From NCBI GenBank assembly GCA_016793875.1, contig JAEULG010000037.1, forward strand, positions 1 to 64,000: a stretch of DNA of 64,000 nt, written 5' to 3'. This document shows positions 61,828 through 64,000 of the stretch, piece by piece. The position numbers and the translations under genes were made by a program. The notes under the pieces are model-generated. The model was not told where the DNA came from and made no database searches. It worked only from the letters and a program-made list of their open reading frames with translations. Source of the DNA: Rhodospirillales bacterium (GTDB taxonomy: Bacteria > Pseudomonadota > Alphaproteobacteria > Rhodospirillales > Defluviicoccaceae). The stretch's first letter is position 1. Each line of letters begins with the position of its first letter.

Positions 61828-63081
61828 ATGCCCGATCCCAGTTCCACCTTTGTGCGTACCGTCGTCGACCGCGGCTACCTGCACCAGTGCACCGACCTCG
61901 ATGCCCTCGACGCGCTGGCCTGCGAACGGATGCTGACGGCCTACATCGGCTTCGACTGCACCGCCCCCAGCCTGCACGTCGGCAGCCTCGTCTCGATCAT
62001 GCTGCTGCGCCGTCTGCAGCAGGCCGGCCACCGGCCGATCGTGCTGATGGGGGGCGGAACGACGCGGATCGGCGATCCCACCGGTCGCGACGAGGCCCGC
62101 AAGCTGCTCTCCGACGCCGAGATCGCCGCCAACATGGCTGGAATCCGCAAGGTATTCGCCCGCTTCCTCGACTTCGGCGATGGCCCCACCGGCGCGGTGA
62201 TGGTCAACAATGCCGACTGGCTCGACGGCCTCTCCTACATCCCCTTCCTGCGCGACTTCGGCCGGCACTTCTCGGTCAACCGCATGCTCACCTTCGAATC
62301 GGTCAAGCTGCGGCTGGATCGAGAGCAACCGCTGTCGTTCCTCGAATTCAACTACATGATCCTGCAAGCCTTTGACTTTCTGGAGCTCTCCCGGCGGCGG
62401 GACTGCGTGCTGCAGATGGGCGGCTCGGACCAGTGGGGCAACATCGTCGCCGGCGTCGAACTGGCGCGGCGCGTAGACGGACGCGCACTTTTCGGGCTGA
62501 CCACGCCGCTGATGACCACCGCTTCCGGTACCAAGATGGGCAAGACCGCGTCGGGGGCTGTCTGGCTGTCGGACGAGATGCTATCGCCCTACCAGTACTG
62601 GCAGTTCTGGCGGAACACCGAGGATGCCGATGTCGGCCGCTTCCTGCGGCTGTTCACCGAGCTGCCGCTGGCCGAGATCGAACGGCTGGAGCGGCTGCAA
62701 GGCTCGGCCATCAACGACGCCAAGGTGGTCCTGGCCGACGCGGCGACACGGCTCTGCCACGGCGAGGCGGCGCGGGCGGCGGCAGCCGACACGGCGCGGC
62801 GGACGTTCGCGGAAGACGGTTCCGGCGACGCCCTGCCCAGCATCCCGGTCAGCCGCGACGAGCTGGCGGCCGGCGTTCCGGCATTCGAGCTGTTCCGCCG
62901 CGCCGGGCTTGCCGCGTCCGGCGGTGAGGCACGGCGCCTGATCAAGGGCGGCGGCGCCCGCCTGAACAATCAGCCGCTGGCCGAAGAGACTCGCCCGATC
63001 AGCCTTGCCGATGCCGGCGAGACCGGGCAGATCAAACTCTCCGCCGGCAAGAAACGCCACGCCCTCGTGCGCATCGTCTGA
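61828..63081 (+). CDS. tyrS: Tyrosyl-tRNA synthetase
   Basis: This 417-aa class I synthetase has a HIGH-type motif, LHVGS, at about residue 50 and the KMSKS-type loop [12 protein letters not shown] (about 234). The tyrosine-recognising block [10 protein letters not shown] is between them. A C-terminal S4-like RNA-binding domain ([18 protein letters not shown]) follows. ATG 61828 matches the family start. The open frame extends upstream to 61765 without support. Confidence 0.97.
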   Translation: MPDPSSTFVRTVVDRGYLHQCTDLDALDALACERMLTAYIGFDCTAPSLHVGSLVSIMLLRRLQQAGHRPIVLMGGGTTRIGDPTGRDEARKLLSDAEIAANMAGIRKVFARFLDFGDGPTGAVMVNNADWLDGLSYIPFLRDFGRHFSVNRMLTFESVKLRLDREQPLSFLEFNYMILQAFDFLELSRRRDCVLQMGGSDQWGNIVAGVELARRVDGRALFGLTTPLMTTASGTKMGKTASGAVWLSDEMLSPYQYWQFWRNTEDADVGRFLRLFTELPLAEIERLERLQGSAINDAKVVLADAATRLCHGEAARAAAADTARRTFAEDGSGDALPSIPVSRDELAAGVPAFELFRRAGLAASGGEARRLIKGGGARLNNQPLAEETRPISLADAGETGQIKLSAGKKRHALVRIV

Positions 63082-63127
63082 GCGGCGGCGGGAGAGGTTG
63101 CCGACCGGCCGCCGCTCTCGCCCCGAC

Positions 63128-64000
63128 TTATGGCGAAGCAACGCCGAGATCGTTGGTGATGGTCTCGACACCGCCGCCTGACCAATTCGACAGCGCTTCC
63201 AGCAGCCAGCGCAGGAAGCCGGGAAACAGGACACTGACGGGATTGACCGAGACTGCCGGATCGTCCAGCGGTCCCTTGACGCTGTACGCGGCAGAAAAAA
63301 CCCCCGCCCCGCGCTCGCCGCCGGTCATCACGCTGCCCAGCAGCGGCAGCCGGCCGAGAATGTTGTTGATGGTATAGAAAGGGACCAGCCGGCCGCTGAC
63401 ATCGACGGTCTCAGCCGCCACGTCGACCGTCCCGGCAAAGGTCATGCCGAGAGACCAGCCGGCTGCCTTTCCGTCGGTGATCTCCAGGATGTCCCTGCTG
63501 TAGGTGAACGGCATATCAAAGACGTTAAAGGCGATTCCCCGGCCGGTGAGCGCGTCACGGATGCCGGTGACCGCAAGAATGCTCAGCAGGCGCGCCAGAA
63601 TCGGTGTATTGACGACATGAAAGCGGCGCACCACGACCTTCCCGCTGAGCGGGCTCGCCGGGTGGGTATCGTCGAACCTCGCCCGCGCCTCCAGAGAGCC
63701 GCCGCGCGCGTCGGGAAAGATTCGGAAGGCGCGCAGGGCCTCGCCGGCGTTGGCGGCGGTCACGTGTAGCACCCTTCCGCCCGCGTCGTCAGGGGCAAGG
63801 GACACTTCCACCGGGCTTTCGTCGAGAAACTCGCCCTGCAACCTTGCCAGCTCCAGGCGCCCGTTCCGCTGCACCGCCGTCGCCCGGACCGTGCGCAGGG
63901 GCTCGGCATCCTTGAGCCATACGGTCTCGAAATCCGCTGCCAGCGTGATTTCGGGCAACGCGTCCTGCCGCTCACGGTCAGCGTCCTTGCGATCGGCCAG
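63128..64000 (-). CDS. AsmA/TamB-like periplasmic protein, C-terminal part
   Basis: The frame is open to the window edge, so only the 3' end of the gene is here (about 290 residues). The segment with KVVVRRFHVVNTPILARLLS, FNVFDMPFTYSRDILEITDG, RLVPFYTINNILGRLPLLGS and NPVSVLFPGFLRWL is the typical C-terminal region of large AsmA-like (DUF3971/YhdP-type) proteins. These bridge inner and outer membrane in phospholipid transport. It converges on tyrS. Confidence 0.85.
   Translation of the reverse strand: MADRKDADRERQDALPEITLAADFETVWLKDAEPLRTVRATAVQRNGRLELARLQGEFLDESPVEVSLAPDDAGGRVLHVTAANAGEALRAFRIFPDARGGSLEARARFDDTHPASPLSGKVVVRRFHVVNTPILARLLSILAVTGIRDALTGRGIAFNVFDMPFTYSRDILEITDGKAAGWSLGMTFAGTVDVAAETVDVSGRLVPFYTINNILGRLPLLGSVMTGGERGAGVFSAAYSVKGPLDDPAVSVNPVSVLFPGFLRWLLEALSNWSGGGVETITNDLGVASP

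Overview
This is a GC-rich alphaproteobacterial chromosome segment, most like the Rhodospirillales. Supporting signs are a class I lysyl-tRNA synthetase, a eukaryotic-type NADP isocitrate dehydrogenase, a short 4.5S-like SRP RNA upstream of dnaX, and a NifA/sigma54-type promoter suggesting a nitrogen fixer. The ends (about 1-14.9 kb and 40.1-64 kb) are ordinary housekeeping DNA. The middle (about 15-40 kb) is an accessory, defence-rich island.

Left arm: an acyl/benzoate-CoA ligase, lysK, ubiD, an ECF sigma/anti-sigma pair, a DUF763 protein, a pentapeptide-repeat protein, an OmpA-family lipoprotein, a candidate small RNA, an N-formylglutamate amidohydrolase, icd, rpmB and a sulfotransferase-like protein.

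Accessory region: it opens with a decayed IS630-type transposase joined to the tail of a serine recombinase gene (15.1-15.8 kb). Then comes a complete diversity-generating retroelement (DGR, 15.98-24.15 kb). It has a reverse transcriptase, an Avd accessory protein, one adenine-rich template repeat (TR), and two target genes ending in variable repeats (VR1, VR2). Each VR differs from the TR only at TR adenines: 19 and 20 of 26 adenines changed, with no change at 43 other bases. Both targets are large signalling NTPases of the kind seen in conflict and immune systems: a metallophosphoesterase-NACHT protein and a TIR-nSTAND-transmembrane protein. Both carry a formylglycine-generating-enzyme/C-type-lectin-like sensor whose last strands are the hypervariable part. 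I read the locus as one retroelement diversifying the sensors of two different NTPase effectors.

From 24.3 to 40.2 kb follows a mobile-element block: XRE regulator, ImmA/IrrE-like protease, small phage-type proteins, a CHC2/Toprim primase-like protein and a P-loop ATPase. It continues with a broken Phd-type antitoxin, a type I restriction-modification locus with a MntA/HepT toxin-antitoxin pair between hsdM and hsdS, an HNH nuclease and a large serine recombinase. The recombinase gene runs into the 3' end of a tRNA-Gln. The 14-bp sequence at that junction recurs as a direct repeat at 15.73 kb, so the whole 24.4-kb stretch, DGR included, may be one tRNA-Gln island.

Right arm: recR, ybaB, a CYTH protein, dnaX, SRP RNA, nudC, a GNAT, rmuC, a DUF4139 protein, def-fmt, and a tightly overlapping operon of a degenerate nucleotide cyclase with an Mla/Mce-type lipid transporter whose ATPase has lost its Walker motifs. 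It ends with a CDP-alcohol phosphatidyltransferase, chaC, a ferredoxin-rubrerythrin fusion behind a sigma54/NifA-type promoter, an orphan DctP-type binding protein, anmK, tyrS and the 3' end of an AsmA-like gene.
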